Made by a program: the position numbers and the translations under genes
Source of the DNA: a virus
Direction: 5' to 3' (one strand)
DNA length: 61,457 nucleotides
IMG/VR virus record: IMGVR_UViG_3300037247_000747
Coordinates: 1-61,457 of that record
The notes under the pieces: model-generated
What the model was told of the DNA's origin: nothing
Seen by the model: the letters and a program-made list of their open reading frames with translations, nothing else
Databases searched by the model: none
Shown: piece by piece, positions 36,755 through 44,798 of the stretch
How positions within the stretch are numbered: the first letter of the stretch is position 1
Layout of the letters: every line of letters starts with the position of its first letter

Positions 36755-37698
36755 CATTCATCCCCTGGAAACTCATCCCATGTTCTACCGTCTAAAAGCC
36801 TGCCTGCTTTCTTTTTGGAAGCTCTTTTGAAATATACTACCCTGTCACCATGAAAGCCTATCCCACCTTCAAGATTTATACGGCAAATGTTTTTGCTCTC
36901 CCTTGGTATCTTTCTCCAATCAGGATCGTCTTTACCTCTGTCATAGAATGGATACCATGAGCCCCATTGTTTAAAGAAAAAAGGCACACAGGCATCCTGG
37001 CACTGATCCCGCAGCGATCTTGCCCAGTCTGGATGCATTGGCCTTGCTTTGGAGCCGCTCTCACCGCCAACAACAAACCAGCGAGGGAGTTTTTTGTGTT
37101 TACTAAAATCAATGGGGCCGAGTAAAGGTTCTCCGGATACGAATAAATTAGTTATAGGAATTTGGGAGGCAATCTCCCACCTATCATCATATTGTTGCTG
37201 GTTTTCAGCGGTTATGCCGAGCCATATATTACTTGACCAATAGCCGGGATGTTTGGCATAAAATGAATGATAGAAACGTAGCATGTTTTCAGGACGCTTT
37301 GTCAATATTAAGAATGTACTCTGCCAGCAATGACGCATCATTAAAAAAGCTTGATCTAAAAATGATTCAGGATTGCACAGGCTTGGCTTGAGGCATTCCA
37401 TTACTTTAGGATGAAACAGATCATTCCACACAGCCCAAACAGTTGGTTTTCTAACTCGTGCTGGCTTTTCAAGATCATTATGCATCAACCTGACTCTACC
37501 AGACCATTCGCCGCCTTCATGCGTCAAACCAGCATAGCGAGCTTTTATCTTCGGGTTGTTTTGGTGAGATCTTGTTTCAGTTGCTTTTGCACTCCAACAA
37601 TTATCACAGCCGGGAGAAACGGGACTGCAGCCCTCAACAATTGATAGCGCCCGATCCCAGTACATTCCTTTTTCTATTCTTTTAGGGTCTGCTTTCAT
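36754..37698 (-). CDS. Phage Gp37/Gp68 family protein (DUF5131)
   Basis: 314 residues. Diagnostic features are the N-terminal Trp-Asp and CSPVSPGCDNCWSAK cluster (C-x7-C-x2-C), WNDLFHP, ILTKRPENMLRF, NIWLGITAENQQQYDDR, FVSGEPLLGPIDF and VGGESGSKARPMHPDWARSLRDQC, then FFKQWG. This order defines the phage Gp37/Gp68 family, with a TIM-barrel/radical-SAM-like look and a Cys cluster. The function is not established. Common in phage accessory early regions. ATGA coupling to the gene below. Confidence 0.9.
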   Translation of the reverse strand: MKADPKRIEKGMYWDRALSIVEGCSPVSPGCDNCWSAKATETRSHQNNPKIKARYAGLTHEGGEWSGRVRLMHNDLEKPARVRKPTVWAVWNDLFHPKVMECLKPSLCNPESFLDQAFLMMRHCWQSTFLILTKRPENMLRFYHSFYAKHPGYWSSNIWLGITAENQQQYDDRWEIASQIPITNLFVSGEPLLGPIDFSKHKKLPRWFVVGGESGSKARPMHPDWARSLRDQCQDACVPFFFKQWGSWYPFYDRGKDDPDWRKIPRESKNICRINLEGGIGFHGDRVVYFKRASKKKAGRLLDGRTWDEFPGDE

Positions 37699-37949
37699 TT
37701 CTTCCCCTTTTTCTTTTCCTTCGGTTTTGGGGGAGTCAGTCTCTTGATCTCCAAGACATTTTTCTGAATCCGCTTTTGCAGTTCGACATACTGAAGCTGC
37801 ATTGTTTCAGCCTTACTTGTCAACGCAAGACCTACCGCCTGTGCTGCTCTGAGATTTGCTGCGTCTAGGTCTGCTTGCGTTATTTTTTTCTTTGCCCCTG
37901 CCGATGTTGCCATTAAAACAATTGCCGCGATGATAATCAGTCTTTTCAT
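37695..37949 (-). CDS. Secreted Lys-rich small protein
   Basis: 84 residues. A cleavable signal peptide (KRLIIIAAIVLMATSAGA|KK) leads to an amphipathic helix and a Lys/Pro tail. A periplasmic or surface role during infection, such as exclusion, is inferred. It overlaps Gp37/Gp68 by 4 bases. Confidence 0.6.
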   Translation of the reverse strand: MKRLIIIAAIVLMATSAGAKKKITQADLDAANLRAAQAVGLALTSKAETMQLQYVELQKRIQKNVLEIKRLTPPKPKEKKKGKK

Positions 37950-37950
37950 T

Positions 37951-38466
37951 TTATCTCCTTATAGATAAAGATTCATTAGATTTGCATTTTGGACATTTAG
38001 TACATTTTAATACGCTTTTAAATTTATGGCCGCATTTATTGCACTTAATATCTGACCAGTTTGTTGTTGTTCCTCCATTATTAAGAATCTCTGTTGATAA
38101 ATCAAAAGCACAACGGGCAACCTCGGCAAAAATACATGCCTTTTTTTCTTCTATAACTGATTTGTGAAAAGGGCGTCGTGTATGACCCACCTCATGAGCA
38201 AGAAGACTAATCACGTCTTTCAACTTGGCCGATTTCCTGACAAACAGATGAATTGTTTCTTTGCCTTCGACCCACCCCCAAGCACTGAGTTTCCTAATAT
38301 CTTTTATAGCATCCTTATTAGCACATATATCTTCCGTTCCATCGGCACTCATGAATTTCCACTTACCTTCAAGGGTGTCAAGATCCTTAACGTCACAACA
38401 AAAATATGCTGCCATACATGCGTTTATTGTTTTATATTGAACTACTGGGACTTCTTTTACTTTCAT
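37951..38466 (-). CDS. HExxH protein with C-terminal zinc ribbon
   Basis: 171 residues from ATG 38466 (GGAGAAAATGGC upstream). HEVGH near residue 97 is an HExxH zinc-peptidase motif inside a helix (ISLLAHEVGHTRRP). The C-terminus has CNKCGHKF...CTKCPKC, a zinc ribbon of SprT/Spartan-like style, though spacing is not decisive. It could be a DNA-associated or anti-host protease. Coupled to the UvrD-like helicase by ATGA overlap. Confidence 0.75.
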   Translation of the reverse strand: MKVKEVPVVQYKTINACMAAYFCCDVKDLDTLEGKWKFMSADGTEDICANKDAIKDIRKLSAWGWVEGKETIHLFVRKSAKLKDVISLLAHEVGHTRRPFHKSVIEEKKACIFAEVARCAFDLSTEILNNGGTTTNWSDIKCNKCGHKFKSVLKCTKCPKCKSNESLSIRR

Positions 38467-40286
38467 GCCATTTTCTCCAAACAAGGATCATCAACCTGGG
38501 CTTCTTTTATAAACCTTGATACCGGGGTGACTTTGAGTTGACCTTTATATTTTGATGCTTCCGGTCTTACTGTCAGCATTAGTCTGCTTTCTGCGCGAGT
38601 TATCGCCACGTACATTAAGCGCCTCTCCGATTCCACATCATCCTGGGCGATAGATCGTTTGTCAGGAAGTATCCCCTCATTGCATCCGGCTATTATTACA
38701 ATGGGGAATTCCAGCCCTTTTGCGGCATGGATTGTCATTAGCTGAATGCCTTTGGTGTCGTTTTTTATTTCTTCCTGAAGGTCGTATGTTGCAAGCCAGT
38801 TGAGGTAGTCTATCGTTGTTCCCTTGGGATTATCTTTAACCCAGTTAGTAGCGAATCCCAAAGATGGGGCAAAATCAAACGGGGGTTTATGGTCAGTATC
38901 CCCAAGCCAGTCACTTAATGAGGGATACCATATCGATTCTAAATTGCCAACGGTGCTTTCAAAGTCCCATTGCTCAATAGAATCGTAGAATTGGATAAAG
39001 ATTTTGTTGTTGTCAAGAACAACAAAGGAGTTGTACCACACCTGAAAATGACTCTTTCCCTCCTGTGATGCCTTGTACCGGATATCTGCGTAATCCGCTT
39101 TTGATAATCCAACAAGGTCACTGATCAGGAGAAAGGAAAAATTATCATACGGATTGACGATCAGTTTCAGGAATGCGTGAAATCGTCTAAATTCCTCTGA
39201 TTTTGTAAGGGCGCTTTCCTTTCCTACATAGGTGTGCTTGATTTTCTGTTCTTCCATTAACCGAGACATTTTGTTTAGAAAGACGTGGTTACGGGCAAGG
39301 ATGCAGATATCTTCATCAACAAATACTTTTGACAGTTTTACTATTCCTTCGCTGTCTGTATCCTTTACAACAAATACCTGGTTGCCTTCATCAAACTGGT
39401 GTGCCTTCATGTCTTTGTCCAGGCGGTCAGAGTTGTGCTGTATGAGGCTGTTTGCTGCCCTGACTATTCCCGGTTTTGAACGGTAATTAGTTTCGAGTTT
39501 GAATATGTCAAAACTGTCTTTGTTTCGGAGTAAATACCCAACATCGGCCCCACGCCATCCATAAATGGCTTGATCCGGGTCTGCAACGGCAAACAGAGAC
39601 GCATTGCAGTAGTCTTTCATTGTATGAATCAACTCCCACTGTAGCTTATCCGTATCGTGCGCTTCGTCTACAACCATGTGTTTCCAGTTCAGGTATTGTT
39701 TTATTTGGGGTAAAAGAAGTTTTAACCCTGTAAGCAGGCTCCCGTAAGTATAACTGTTATTTTCTCGACAACGGGCAATGAAAGCTTTGAATATGCCATA
39801 GGCAGGATCTTCTTTGTCTGGCTCCACACCTTCTTGGTAATACTTGGCGAACACAGCACTGATTTCTTTCTTTTTAATTCCTTTCCAGGTTTTACCGTTG
39901 TGAAGCCCCAATTCCTTTGCGATCTCTTTTAAAAGAAATTGTTCCTCCCAGTCTCCATAGACTGTGCAGTTTTGTTTCTGAAATCCAACAAGCTCACCGA
40001 AACGATGGAGAAGGTCTAAGGCAACGGCGTGAAAGGTGCCAATAGTTATTTTGTGTGCCCCGTTGCCGATGCGTTCTTGAATACGCTCACGCATTTCACC
40101 GGCAGCTTTGCGGGTAAATGTCAGGAGGCATAATTCGAACGGTGACACCTTGCAGTTTTCTATAAGGTGTGCTGCACGTTCAACTATAACTCTGGTTTTC
40201 CCAGCCCCAGGCCCAGCTAATACAAGGACCTGTTCTGATTCTGACGTAACGGCATTCTGTTGCTGTTGATCTAATGAAATATTCAT
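38463..40286 (-). CDS. UvrD/Rep-family superfamily 1 helicase
   Basis: 607 residues from ATG 40286 (AGGAGGG upstream). Motifs: I GPGAGKT; Ia LLTFTRKAAGEM; II VVDEAHD; III ADPDQAIYGWRGAD; IV LETNYRS; V MTIHAAKGLEFPIV; VI RRLMYVAITRAESRL. All are intact, so it should be an ATP-driven 3'-5' helicase. Shorter than host UvrD (about 720). Likely works with RecT and the split ATPase in recombination or replication restart. A free-standing HNH gene lies immediately upstream. Confidence 0.92.
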   Translation of the reverse strand: MNISLDQQQQNAVTSESEQVLVLAGPGAGKTRVIVERAAHLIENCKVSPFELCLLTFTRKAAGEMRERIQERIGNGAHKITIGTFHAVALDLLHRFGELVGFQKQNCTVYGDWEEQFLLKEIAKELGLHNGKTWKGIKKKEISAVFAKYYQEGVEPDKEDPAYGIFKAFIARCRENNSYTYGSLLTGLKLLLPQIKQYLNWKHMVVDEAHDTDKLQWELIHTMKDYCNASLFAVADPDQAIYGWRGADVGYLLRNKDSFDIFKLETNYRSKPGIVRAANSLIQHNSDRLDKDMKAHQFDEGNQVFVVKDTDSEGIVKLSKVFVDEDICILARNHVFLNKMSRLMEEQKIKHTYVGKESALTKSEEFRRFHAFLKLIVNPYDNFSFLLISDLVGLSKADYADIRYKASQEGKSHFQVWYNSFVVLDNNKIFIQFYDSIEQWDFESTVGNLESIWYPSLSDWLGDTDHKPPFDFAPSLGFATNWVKDNPKGTTIDYLNWLATYDLQEEIKNDTKGIQLMTIHAAKGLEFPIVIIAGCNEGILPDKRSIAQDDVESERRLMYVAITRAESRLMLTVRPEASKYKGQLKVTPVSRFIKEAQVDDPCLEKMA

Positions 40287-40297
40287 ATCCCTCCTTT

Positions 40298-40861
40298 TTA
40301 TGGGCATGTGATGTGTGACCATGTAATGCCCCTGTTTATATGATTTATTGTTGCGAAATGGACTTTAAACATTTTCGCTATAGCTCTCTGCGTAACTACT
40401 TTATTTGCAAGAAGTTTTTTTATTAACCAAACCTCATTGTTTTTTAGTTTCGAATTGAATGACGTTTCTCCAAGGCCGTTATCTTTCAATCCAATCCTGT
40501 GTGCGTGAAGTTCATTTTCAGAATGTGTCACCCATTCCAAATTAATTAAATTGTTGTTTGCTTTGTCTCCATCGATATGATTACAGCCATCCTTGTCTTT
40601 TGGCCTTTTACTGACAAAGGCTTCAAGCACTAATCTGTGAGCTGTTCGCCACACTTTCTTTTTCTTATCGGTTTTATTTGGATCGCTATGTGAGAGTTGT
40701 GCGATTACATAACCAAATTTGTTTTTTCTTAACTTAAGCATTCTCCCTGGATATGTATTAACACCATCTTTTAATCTTTTTACCCTTCCGAGGTTTGAGA
40801 CAGCATACTCCGGAACATCTTCGATGGCTTTCCATTCTTCCTGTTGTGGGTCTAGGTTCAT
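40298..40861 (-). CDS. NUMOD4-HNH homing endonuclease
   Basis: 187 residues. N-terminal NUMOD4-like EEWKAIEDVPEYAVSNLGRVKRL, central HNH (HRLVLEAFV...CNHIDGDKANNNLINLEWVTHSEN), and a C-terminal helix-turn-helix-like segment (VVTQRAIAKMFKVHFATINHI). A classic free-standing phage homing nuclease that cuts one target site to spread itself. It sits between the UvrD-like helicase and a small membrane-protein gene, so the nearby helicase gene is the likely protected locus. Confidence 0.88.
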   Translation of the reverse strand: MNLDPQQEEWKAIEDVPEYAVSNLGRVKRLKDGVNTYPGRMLKLRKNKFGYVIAQLSHSDPNKTDKKKKVWRTAHRLVLEAFVSKRPKDKDGCNHIDGDKANNNLINLEWVTHSENELHAHRIGLKDNGLGETSFNSKLKNNEVWLIKKLLANKVVTQRAIAKMFKVHFATINHINRGITWSHITCP

Positions 40862-40873
40862 AGTATCTCCTTT

Positions 40874-40990
40874 CTATAAAAAATTAATTCCTAAAAATTT
40901 GATCGTTGCCAAGGCGAAAAAATAACCAAACCAGAACCAAAAATTAACTAAGTATAATAATTCCCATGTTTTTTGTTCTATCATTCCCAT
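40874..40990 (-). CDS. 38-residue single-pass membrane peptide
   Basis: Start follows GGAGGTTGTC. About 20 hydrophobic/aromatic residues (LLYLVNFWFWFGYFFALATI) form one transmembrane helix. It is preceded by a structured leader at 41015-41093 and ends in TAG. A regulated small membrane protein; function unknown. Confidence 0.55.
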   Translation of the reverse strand: MGMIEQKTWELLYLVNFWFWFGYFFALATIKFLGINFL

Positions 40991-41014
40991 GACAACCTCC
41001 AAAATAAAAATCCC

Positions 41015-41093
41015 ATGGTATACTTTGCGCTGAGAACGCCCCGGACATTGCTGTTGCCGGATACCATAGGATGATTTATAATTTTATTCTCAG
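41015..41093 (-). ncRNA. Pseudoknot-capable leader RNA
   Basis: On the leftward strand the order is CTGAGAA (41093-41087), ATGGTAT (41067-41061), a CCGG...CCGG hairpin (41060-41041), TTCTCAG (41036-41030), ATACCAT (41021-41015). The two perfect 7-bp helices interlock as an H-type pseudoknot with a nested hairpin. It ends 24 bases before the AUG of the membrane peptide. A riboswitch or small ribozyme is inferred from shape only. Confidence 0.5.
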
Positions 41094-41149
41094 TCAAAGT
41101 GTTTCCCTTTTTAGCATAAATTCAAATAGGTGTCAACCATCAGATGCCG

Positions 41150-41413
41150 TCATGATTCCGTTTTCCCTCTATACAAGGAAGTTTTATGCTGCAGTAGTTT
41201 GATGACAAGCCGGTCAAAAGTTCCTTGTGGCAAGGAATTGTAAAGGGCATCGGCTATCAGGTCTGCTTGATCTTCGTAATATACTGCCATATCCTTCATT
41301 GACCTGTGGTCATTGTTGCTGAGGCCTGGGTTATCTTCTGTAATAGATATAACAGTGTCCTCGGCTGTTTCCTGGTGAAGCGGGTCGAATTTTGCAATCT
41401 TGATTGTTTTCAT
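41150..41413 (-). CDS. 87-residue unknown protein
   Basis: Acidic, helical, with a YYEDQADLIADALYNSLPQGTFDRL segment. First gene after a break in the operon; the pseudoknot leader lies downstream of it. Function unknown. Confidence 0.55.
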   Translation of the reverse strand: MKTIKIAKFDPLHQETAEDTVISITEDNPGLSNNDHRSMKDMAVYYEDQADLIADALYNSLPQGTFDRLVIKLLQHKTSLYRGKTES

Positions 41414-41443
41414 TTCAAATAACCCTCTATCCTATACTATATA

Positions 41444-41656
41444 TTAATTTTTATAGTCCTTGAGAGAATAAACATAATGCGCTTTAGTTCTGCCCGTTGT
41501 GCCGCAAGCCTTACACATTACTGTTGAATAATCCGAAAAGGTTTTATGGTATCCTGAAAAGGCTGAGTGGTGACAATTCCGTTGTAGTACAACCCATTTT
41601 CTTTTTTCAGGTGGTTTTTTTCTCTCTTCACATTTACATCCAAATGAAACGCTCAT
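41444..41656 (-). CDS. Small Cys-rich unknown protein
   Basis: 70 residues with GCKCEERK near the N-terminus and MCKACGTT in the middle, suggesting one zinc site. Basic overall. Function unknown. Confidence 0.5.
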   Translation of the reverse strand: MSVSFGCKCEERKKPPEKRKWVVLQRNCHHSAFSGYHKTFSDYSTVMCKACGTTGRTKAHYVYSLKDYKN

Positions 41657-41710
41657 ATTTTTTCTCCTAAATGTTTTTCTATCCTATACCAATATCTTTC
41701 AAGAACATCA

Positions 41711-41956
41711 TCAACCAATATCTTTGGGTTTCCAGTTCGGAAATTCATCATGGCAATCACAACAGATTATATGCATATCTTCTTTCCTGTCCTGCCCACC
41801 TTGTGAAACCTTGGGGGAGTGATGCGGCGGAGCTTCGGTCCAATGTCCACAAATTTCACATATGTTATCACCATCTGCCAATACCTCAGCTTGAAGCTTT
41901 TCGTATGCCTTGCCTTTTTTCCTGATTATTGGCGTTTTGAAATAGGTTTTATGCAT
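41711..41956 (-). CDS. Small HNH endonuclease-like protein
   Basis: 81 residues. CEICGHWTEAPPHHSPK...GGQDRKEDMHIICCDCHDEFPNW contains the paired CxxC zinc site, a His-His pair and the Asp/Asn-containing helix expected of HNH nucleases. The short length suggests a minimal HNH. Lies just downstream of the XRE-sigma4 gene. Confidence 0.7.
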   Translation of the reverse strand: MHKTYFKTPIIRKKGKAYEKLQAEVLADGDNICEICGHWTEAPPHHSPKVSQGGQDRKEDMHIICCDCHDEFPNWKPKDIG

Positions 41957-41966
41957 ATCCCCTCTA

Positions 41967-42527
41967 TTAAAAAAAATCCTCTATCCTTCTGCATCTTGTC
42001 GGATGCCTTAACTTTCTTAATGCCCTATTTTCAATCTGCCTTATTCTTTCTTTTGTTACCCCGAGAAGATTCCTAACATCTTCAAGCGTCCAGCCAAGCC
42101 AAAACCTAAGACGTATTGTTAACCGTTCTCTTTTTCTTAAGGTCATCAATGCCCTTTTGATCAATTCTTTTAAGAACATATCGTCTACATCTTTGGGCAT
42201 TCTTGAATGTGTAATATCTAATGTCTGGTCGTCGGTTAACGCTGTCCACCTTCTGATATCGCAAATATCTCTGGGGAATAGCTGCGAAAGAGTGGCCTTT
42301 AGAACCTTACATATTTTTAAAACTAGTGGTTTTGGCTCTCCGTATGTTATCCCTTTCTCATAGATAGGGGCTGTCATGCCAGACTGTAGCCTGTAAATAA
42401 AATCTATTGAGCAACCAATATCTTCCGCAAGTCGTTTTGCCGTATAGCCTTCCTCAATGCGTATCTTGGCAAGATTATTCTCCCAGTCTTTTGTTTCATC
42501 GAAGCGCAGTGCATTTCTGTAACGCAT
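41967..42527 (-). CDS. XRE-type HTH fused to sigma70 region 4
   Basis: 186 residues. Residues about 15-85 form an XRE/Cro-like helix-turn-helix (NLAKIRIEEGYTAKRLAEDIGCSIDFIYRLQSG...PLVLKICKVLKATLSQLFP). Residues about 125-180 match sigma70 region 4: LRKRERLTIRLRFWLGWTLEDVRNLLGVTKERIRQIENRALRKL, with the RIRQIE recognition helix. No region 2 is present, so it cannot melt promoters alone. It may be an anti-sigma, an RNA polymerase appropriator or a middle/late transcription switch. Confidence 0.8.
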   Translation of the reverse strand: MRYRNALRFDETKDWENNLAKIRIEEGYTAKRLAEDIGCSIDFIYRLQSGMTAPIYEKGITYGEPKPLVLKICKVLKATLSQLFPRDICDIRRWTALTDDQTLDITHSRMPKDVDDMFLKELIKRALMTLRKRERLTIRLRFWLGWTLEDVRNLLGVTKERIRQIENRALRKLRHPTRCRRIEDFF

Positions 42528-42550
42528 TACAAAATCCTCTAGGATACGAT

Positions 42551-42958
42551 TTAAAAACCGCCCCCCCGTTTTTCGATTTGCATATTTAAAAAGTCGGATG
42601 CAAACATTCTTACCTTTAGGGTGAATTCTTCTTTTTCCTGTGTGGTTGTGTCGGCTTTTTTTGAGAACATACTTTTTATGATGATAAAACCCTTCTTGTC
42701 AACACGGCTTGAATATTTGAGCTTCATATTCTCATGGACTGTTTCAACAGAATTACCCGTTTCTGCTGCTATCGGGGTGGCTACGCATTTAAAATAGTAT
42801 TTTCTTAATGCATCATTACCATCTTCCCGGTATTCCTCAACTGTAACTTCAAGTTGAGCTCCATCTTTAAGATTTTTAATAAACTTATCAAAGACCGCCA
42901 GGTCCAGAAGAACAAGGCGGTCCTCTTTCTTTATTCCAAACCCATGATAAGTTTTCAT
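42551..42958 (-). CDS. Phage early protein with helical YYFKCVATPIAAETG motif
   Basis: 135 residues. The middle RKYYFKCVATPIAAETGNSVETVHENMKLKYSS recalls small recombination-region proteins of phages that often lie near RecT, but I cannot name the family. Coupled to both neighbours by short overlaps. Confidence 0.65.
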   Translation of the reverse strand: MKTYHGFGIKKEDRLVLLDLAVFDKFIKNLKDGAQLEVTVEEYREDGNDALRKYYFKCVATPIAAETGNSVETVHENMKLKYSSRVDKKGFIIIKSMFSKKADTTTQEKEEFTLKVRMFASDFLNMQIEKRGGGF

Positions 42959-43182
42959 GGGTTACATTCGCAATCTTTTTTCATTTCTCCGCAATTGTCG
43001 CACATTTCTTCTCTCATGCGCTTTTGCCCGACTTCACAATCGCAGTAACCCTCAATATGGGCATCAATTCCACAATCTATTTCACCGACATTAATCATTG
43101 TAAGGCCGGTATCGTCACATTCCAGGCAGGTCATAACGACACCGCATTCCAGCCTTTCGGTATCATAGCCGGGGGGTGGCAT
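42955..43182 (-). CDS. Multi-CxxC zinc protein
   Basis: 75 residues with TCLECDDTG, GYCDCEVG, MCDNCGEMKKDCEC; DnaJ-type CxxCxG-like pairs. Likely zinc binding. Start uncertain; an internal ATG before TCLEC is an alternative. The 5' end overlaps the split-ATPase C-half by 52 bases in another frame. Confidence 0.6.
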   Translation of the reverse strand: MPPPGYDTERLECGVVMTCLECDDTGLTMINVGEIDCGIDAHIEGYCDCEVGQKRMREEMCDNCGEMKKDCECNP

Positions 43183-43676
43183 GAGTTGACAATTACCTGC
43201 TTGTTGAGCGAGGTGAGCTTTTCTATCACTTGAAGCAGAAAGTTTTTATCAAGCTCCGCAGATTCCTGAACGATAATACCGCAACCAAGAGCTTGATCCA
43301 GGGCAGAGTCAAAGGTGACTTTTTCCCCTCCTGATAATCCCGAATATGCCCGAAGGCTTCCGTCTTTTTTCCAGCCGATTAAGAACCTGCCATCCGTGAT
43401 ATCAAGGATGGCTTCACCTTCGGGCAGAACTTCACCCATTTTTTCTGCCAGGGCGGTTATGGTACCGGCTACAGCTTCATTCTTTTCGGTGATTTTTAGT
43501 GCAAGATCCTTCGTGATTTTTACCAATTCAGATTCTTCAGCAATGATCTCCTTTTGAGATTTGGCAATTCTTTCATCAAGGCCTTGCGCTTTAAGGAAAA
43601 GAGCTTCTTTCTCACGCAACTTCTTTCCTGCTGCCACTAATCCGTCATGTTGATTTTGAAGTATCTGTAAATCCAT
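43131..43676 (-). CDS. SMC/Rad50-like ATPase, C-terminal half
   Basis: 181 residues. N-terminal coiled coil (about 1-75), then the ABC signature YSGLSGGEKVTFDSALDQAL, a Walker-B-like IIVQESAELD in which the usual Asp-Glu is Gln-Glu, and an H-loop-like VIVNSCH. It lacks a Walker A, so it must pair with the gene just upstream. It lies in the same frame as that gene, separated by one TAG and three codons. AGGAGGA overlapping the TAG serves as its ribosome site. Confidence 0.82.
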   Translation of the reverse strand: MDLQILQNQHDGLVAAGKKLREKEALFLKAQGLDERIAKSQKEIIAEESELVKITKDLALKITEKNEAVAGTITALAEKMGEVLPEGEAILDITDGRFLIGWKKDGSLRAYSGLSGGEKVTFDSALDQALGCGIIVQESAELDKNFLLQVIEKLTSLNKQVIVNSCHPPAMIPKGWNAVSL

Positions 43677-43685
43677 GGGTTCCTC

Positions 43686-44789
43686 CTATGCTGTTTTGGG
43701 ATTGGTTTGCTGGTGTTTTTTACGTTCTCTCTTGGAAACAGTTAAGGCGAAGCAGGAGGAACATCCCTCACAGGTAGCAGCCATTTTCTCTATGGCAGCT
43801 ATCACAGGCGAATCCATGGGATTTGCAGTGGGTGTTTGCTTCGCCCTTGCTATATGGGCACTTAGCGTGGCTTCGGCAGATTCCTGAACGATCTGTTTCG
43901 CAGTATCGCTCATAAGGGGCTTGCTTGAGGGAGCGGTGGCAAGACTGTCCTCATGTGCACTGTAGCTATGGATAACCTGCTGTGGGGGTTCTCTGGTCTC
44001 TCCTTCTGCCACTATCTCCTTTGCTGTTTCCCTGGCCTTTCTTTCTCTTTTCTCTCTTTCCAGGGTGGCTTTCTTTTCCTGCCTTTCCTTTTCTTCCTTT
44101 GTTGCCTTGGCTTTTGCCTGGGCTATCTTTTCATCTTCTATCTGGTCCCGAACTCCCATAACCTTCTTTGTGGTCGTTTCGATTTCCCCCTGGACTTCTG
44201 CAAGTGTGCCTGCCGGTAGGTCGAGTTCTGCCTTTTCCTTGATCTCTTTGCCGGTAAGTACGTTTGCGATTCTGATGTTTTCCTGCAGGTTGTTTTTCTT
44301 TTCGGTGAGATTATCGATATCACCATTCAGCTTTTTCAGATCACCTGCAGGCGGGAATAGATAAAAGATAGCGTCAATCTTTTTTTGGTCTGACTTTCCC
44401 AAGAAATCCTGACGGTCAAAAATCGTTGGTATGCGTGACAGGGCTACTTCAAATTCAGCTTGGCTGGCTTTTCGTTTGTCTATCCGGAGGCGCTGGCTTG
44501 CAGTGCCTTTTGATGATAGGGAAAAACTTCGCTCAAACTCTGTGATTACACCCTTGTCGTCAGTATATTCACAGCCCACAACCATCCTTGAGACTCCGGG
44601 TGCGTATGCAGCCATAATGTCCATGGGCCGCTTTCCAGTTCCATTAATTTGTCCCATCAAGGTCAGGACAAGAGCCTGACTTCTGACCGACTTTCCTGAA
44701 CCGTTTGGCCCCAAGAACATATCTTTCCCCGTAAGGTCTTGAGAAAAGCTAAAACTCTTGAAGTCTTTTGCAAATACTTTTGTGATCAT
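43686..44789 (-). CDS. SMC/Rad50-like ATPase, N-terminal half
   Basis: 367 residues. A Walker A GPNGSGKS lies at about residues 29-36 with the typical N-terminal strand pair; a Q-loop-like FDRQDFLGKSDQ follows. Residues about 170-270 are Lys/Glu-rich coiled coil. A Pro/Ser linker ends in CEGCSSC, a possible zinc-hook-like Cys cluster. It ends in TAG and is directly followed in frame by the C-half. Next to RecT, it probably helps load or process ends for single-strand annealing, as ATPases beside RecT do in other phages. Confidence 0.82.
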   Translation of the reverse strand: MITKVFAKDFKSFSFSQDLTGKDMFLGPNGSGKSVRSQALVLTLMGQINGTGKRPMDIMAAYAPGVSRMVVGCEYTDDKGVITEFERSFSLSSKGTASQRLRIDKRKASQAEFEVALSRIPTIFDRQDFLGKSDQKKIDAIFYLFPPAGDLKKLNGDIDNLTEKKNNLQENIRIANVLTGKEIKEKAELDLPAGTLAEVQGEIETTTKKVMGVRDQIEDEKIAQAKAKATKEEKERQEKKATLEREKRERKARETAKEIVAEGETREPPQQVIHSYSAHEDSLATAPSSKPLMSDTAKQIVQESAEATLSAHIARAKQTPTANPMDSPVIAAIEKMAATCEGCSSCFALTVSKRERKKHQQTNPKTA

Positions 44790-44798
44790 GGTGCCCTC

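Noticed and set aside
43686-43688. Genome-wide recoding of TAG as a sense codon
   Set aside because: TAG terminates other genes in sensible places (16726, 21704, 52007) with start sites just downstream.
43953-44364. Hydrophobic rightward frames within the split ATPase
   Set aside because: Reverse translation of a Lys/Glu coiled coil gives Phe/Ser/Leu-rich artefacts.
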